Positions 4,975-6,465 of a DNA stretch of 6,465 nucleotides are shown piece by piece. The stretch is from an uncultured Oscillospiraceae bacterium (GTDB lineage Bacteria; Bacillota; Clostridia; Oscillospirales; Ruminococcaceae): assembly GCA_910578755.1 (NCBI GenBank), contig CAJTSZ010000108.1, positions 1 through 6,465 of the forward strand. The letters run 5' to 3'. The notes under the pieces were generated by a model, which was not told the DNA's origin, searched no databases, and worked only from the letters and a program-made list of their open reading frames with translations. The position numbers and the translations under genes were made by a program. The stretch's first letter is position 1, and every line of letters begins with the position of its first letter.

Positions 4975-5844
4975 ATGGGTAAAATTGTACGGACCATTTC
5001 CAGGGACGGCGGGGTGTTTTGCTGCGCCATTGACAGCACAAGCGCCGTTTCCAAAATGGAGCAAATTCACAAAACCTCCGCCACAGTAACCGCCGCAGAG
5101 GGCAGGCTGCTGACAGCTGCTTCCATTATGGGCACCTTACTGAAAAGCAGCAAGGACTCCATTACCCTGCGCACAGAGGGAAAAGGCCCAGTAGGCACGC
5201 TGATTGCTGTTTCCGATGGTTCCGGCAATGTAAAGGGCTACATGACAAACCCGGTGGTGGAGCTGCCCTTAAATAAGCTGGGCAAGCTGGACGTTGCCGG
5301 CGCGGTGGGAACAGACGGCTGCCTTTATGTCATCCGCGATATGGGTATGAAGGAGCCTTATATTGGCCAGGTTCCTCTCATTTCCGGTGAAATTGCAGAG
5401 GATATTACTAACTATTATGCCACCAGCGAACAAATACCAACGGTGTGCGGCTTGGGGGTTTTGGTGAACCCGGATTTATCTGTCCGTGCTGCCGGCGGCT
5501 TTTTGGTGCAGCTGCTTCCCGGCGCCACCGATGAGATGATTGATAAGCTGGAAGAAAACATTAACCGGCTGCCCCCTGTTTCCAAAATGATAGAAACAGG
5601 AATGACCCCGGAGCAAATTGCTATGGAGGTTTTGGCGGGCTTTGAACCGGAAGTGTTGGACAGCTATCACATGGATTATGTATGCGACTGTACCCGGGAA
5701 CGGGTGGAGAGGGCTATTATCAGCCTGGGCAAGGAGGAAATACAGTCCATGATAGACGAAGAGGAACAAATTGAGGTTGGCTGCCAATTCTGCGAGAAAA
5801 AGTATACCTTTACCCGCAAAGATTTAAAAGAGCTGCTGAAATAG
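4975..5844 (+). CDS. hslO: Redox-regulated molecular chaperone Hsp33
   Basis: Hsp33 is a cytoplasmic holdase chaperone that is inactive when reduced. It is switched on by oxidative unfolding, when its zinc-binding cysteines form disulfides, and then protects unfolding proteins. The 289-residue length is normal. The N-terminal domain occupies about residues 1-220 and contains the family block GSGNVKGY and the conserved run around GGFLVQLLPGA. The C-terminal redox switch is complete: Cys237 and Cys239 (CDC), then 30 residues, then Cys270 and Cys273 (CQFC), within the usual CXC-X27-32-CXXC pattern. The ATG at 4975 gives a family-like N-terminus (GKIVRTISRDGGVFCCAI). The best ribosome binding site, GGAG at 4959-4962, is 12 bases away, somewhat long. 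A perfect 14-bp hairpin lies just upstream and a G/C-rich hairpin just downstream, so it may be transcribed apart from its neighbours. Confidence 0.97.
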   Translation: MGKIVRTISRDGGVFCCAIDSTSAVSKMEQIHKTSATVTAAEGRLLTAASIMGTLLKSSKDSITLRTEGKGPVGTLIAVSDGSGNVKGYMTNPVVELPLNKLGKLDVAGAVGTDGCLYVIRDMGMKEPYIGQVPLISGEIAEDITNYYATSEQIPTVCGLGVLVNPDLSVRAAGGFLVQLLPGATDEMIDKLEENINRLPPVSKMIETGMTPEQIAMEVLAGFEPEVLDSYHMDYVCDCTRERVERAIISLGKEEIQSMIDEEEQIEVGCQFCEKKYTFTRKDLKELLK

Positions 5845-5851
5845 ATGCCGA

Positions 5852-5883
5852 ACCCCCTTTCCCCCACAGCTGGGGGAGGGGGT
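5852..5883 (+). terminator. Very G/C-rich hairpin after hslO
   Basis: A run of five C (5853-5857), TTT, and a second run of five C (5861-5865) faces five G (5872-5876), an A, and five G (5878-5882). The stem closes with A5852-T5883, holds T5860-A5877 and A5866-T5871 pairs, and bulges out two T. The tail TATTCTGT is only moderately T-rich. It begins 7 bases after the hslO stop and fits best as an imperfect intrinsic terminator of hslO. It might also be a copy of a dispersed repeat; that needs a genome comparison. Confidence 0.5.
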
Positions 5884-5932
5884 ATTCTGTACCTTGGCGG
5901 GCAACAATAAAAAGGAAAAACAAAAGGGAAAA

Positions 5933-5938
5933 GAGGGG
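5933..5938 (+). promoter_or_regulatory. Shine-Dalgarno site supporting the TTG start of the HD-domain gene
   Basis: GAGGGG ends 7 bases before the TTG at 5946. The first in-frame ATG (6015) has no such site and would remove the first helix of the protein, so the TTG start is preferred. Confidence 0.65.
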
Positions 5939-5945
5939 AACCGGC

Positions 5946-6465
5946 TTGATAACAAAACAGCAAATCAAAGAAAACGACCAAATTAAAATATATATTGAGC
6001 AAGCGGACAAATCTATGGCGGCCCTGGGGTTTACGGAACATTCCTTTGCCCATGTAACTAAAGTGGCCCACTTTGCCCAGCAAATTTTGCTGGATTTAGG
6101 GTACCCGGCCCGCCAGGCAGAGTTGGCGTGGATTGCCGGTTACCTCCACGATATTGGCAATGTGGTAAACCGCATAGACCACGCCCAAAGCGGGGCAATT
6201 ATGGCCTTCCGTATTTTGGATAAACTGGGTATGGAGGCGGCGGAGCTTTCCACCATTATCAGTGCCATTGGCAACCACGACGAAGGCACATCCTTTCCTG
6301 TAAACCCGGTAGCGGCTGCCCTCATTTTGGGGGATAAAACAGATGTGCGCCGCAGCCGGGTGCGCAACCAGGACTTTGCTACCTTTGATATTCACGACAG
6401 GGTAAACTATGCTGTAGAACACTCCAAGGTATATTTAAACGAAGGCAGGGAAGCCGTGGTGCTGG
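5946..6465 (+). CDS. HD-domain metal-dependent phosphohydrolase, N-terminal part (3' end outside the window)
   Basis: The first 173 residues of an HD-superfamily protein are visible and the frame is still open at the window end. Such proteins use divalent metals to hydrolyse phosphoester bonds in nucleotides or other phosphorylated substrates; the substrate here is unknown. Putative metal ligands are His36, the His68-Asp69 doublet in AGYLHDIGN, His79, His111 in GNHDEG, and Asp130 in LGDKTDVRRSRVR. The extra histidines beyond the basic H-HD-D set suggest a possible two-metal site, by analogy with HD-GYP-type proteins, but no GYP motif is seen. There is no signal peptide or membrane segment, so it should be cytoplasmic. 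The start is TTG at 5946, supported by GAGGGG 7 bases upstream; the next in-frame ATG is at 6015. It lies about 100 bases after hslO, behind a G/C-rich hairpin. Confidence 0.87.
   Translation, partial: MITKQQIKENDQIKIYIEQADKSMAALGFTEHSFAHVTKVAHFAQQILLDLGYPARQAELAWIAGYLHDIGNVVNRIDHAQSGAIMAFRILDKLGMEAAELSTIISAIGNHDEGTSFPVNPVAAALILGDKTDVRRSRVRNQDFATFDIHDRVNYAVEHSKVYLNEGREAVVL

Noticed and set aside
5872..5938. Several G runs considered as a G-quadruplex
   Set aside because: The loops between the third and fourth runs are long, and the first two runs are better explained by pairing with the adjacent C runs.

Overview
This window is a stretch of bacterial chromosome with eight protein-coding genes, all on the + strand. 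The gene content points to a Gram-positive Firmicute, most likely a gut-type member of the Clostridia. The evidence is the lon-engB adjacency typical of that phylum, a YerC-type TrpR-like regulator, purine-rich Shine-Dalgarno sites, and two probable TTG starts supported by good ribosome binding sites. Base composition is moderate and looks even across the window. I see no transposase, phage gene, CRISPR array, tRNA or rRNA, and no sign of recent transfer. A species cannot be named from this sequence alone.

Region 1 (1-1401) holds the 3' part of lon (ATP-dependent protease, complete proteolytic domain) and engB (ribosome-assembly GTPase), an old conserved pair. Region 2 (1402-2865) is a 165-base spacer and then lysA, the last enzyme of lysine synthesis. 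Region 3 (2866-3174) is 309 bases without a gene. It is the most structured non-coding part of the window: a perfect 12-bp hairpin just after lysA, a competing downstream pairing with a T-rich tail, an extended -10 promoter candidate overlapped by an imperfect dyad, and a second hairpin in the presumed leader. Region 4 (3175-4872) is a compact cluster: the yerC-like regulator, a class I methyltransferase overlapping it by 4 bases (ATGA), and a flavoprotein with a four-cysteine CX2CX2CX5C motif. Region 5 (4873-6465) holds hslO (Hsp33 redox chaperone), flanked on both sides by strong hairpins, and the start of an HD-domain phosphohydrolase that runs off the window.

Functionally this is mostly housekeeping: protein quality control (Lon, Hsp33), ribosome assembly (EngB), lysine synthesis (LysA), and a small group of poorly understood genes (regulator, methyltransferase, redox flavoprotein, HD hydrolase). 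I do not see a clear exotic system. The observations most worth checking are the non-coding architecture between lysA and yerC, the TrpR-like regulator that seems to lack tryptophan-contact residues, and the iron-sulfur-type flavoprotein next to the redox-switched chaperone.
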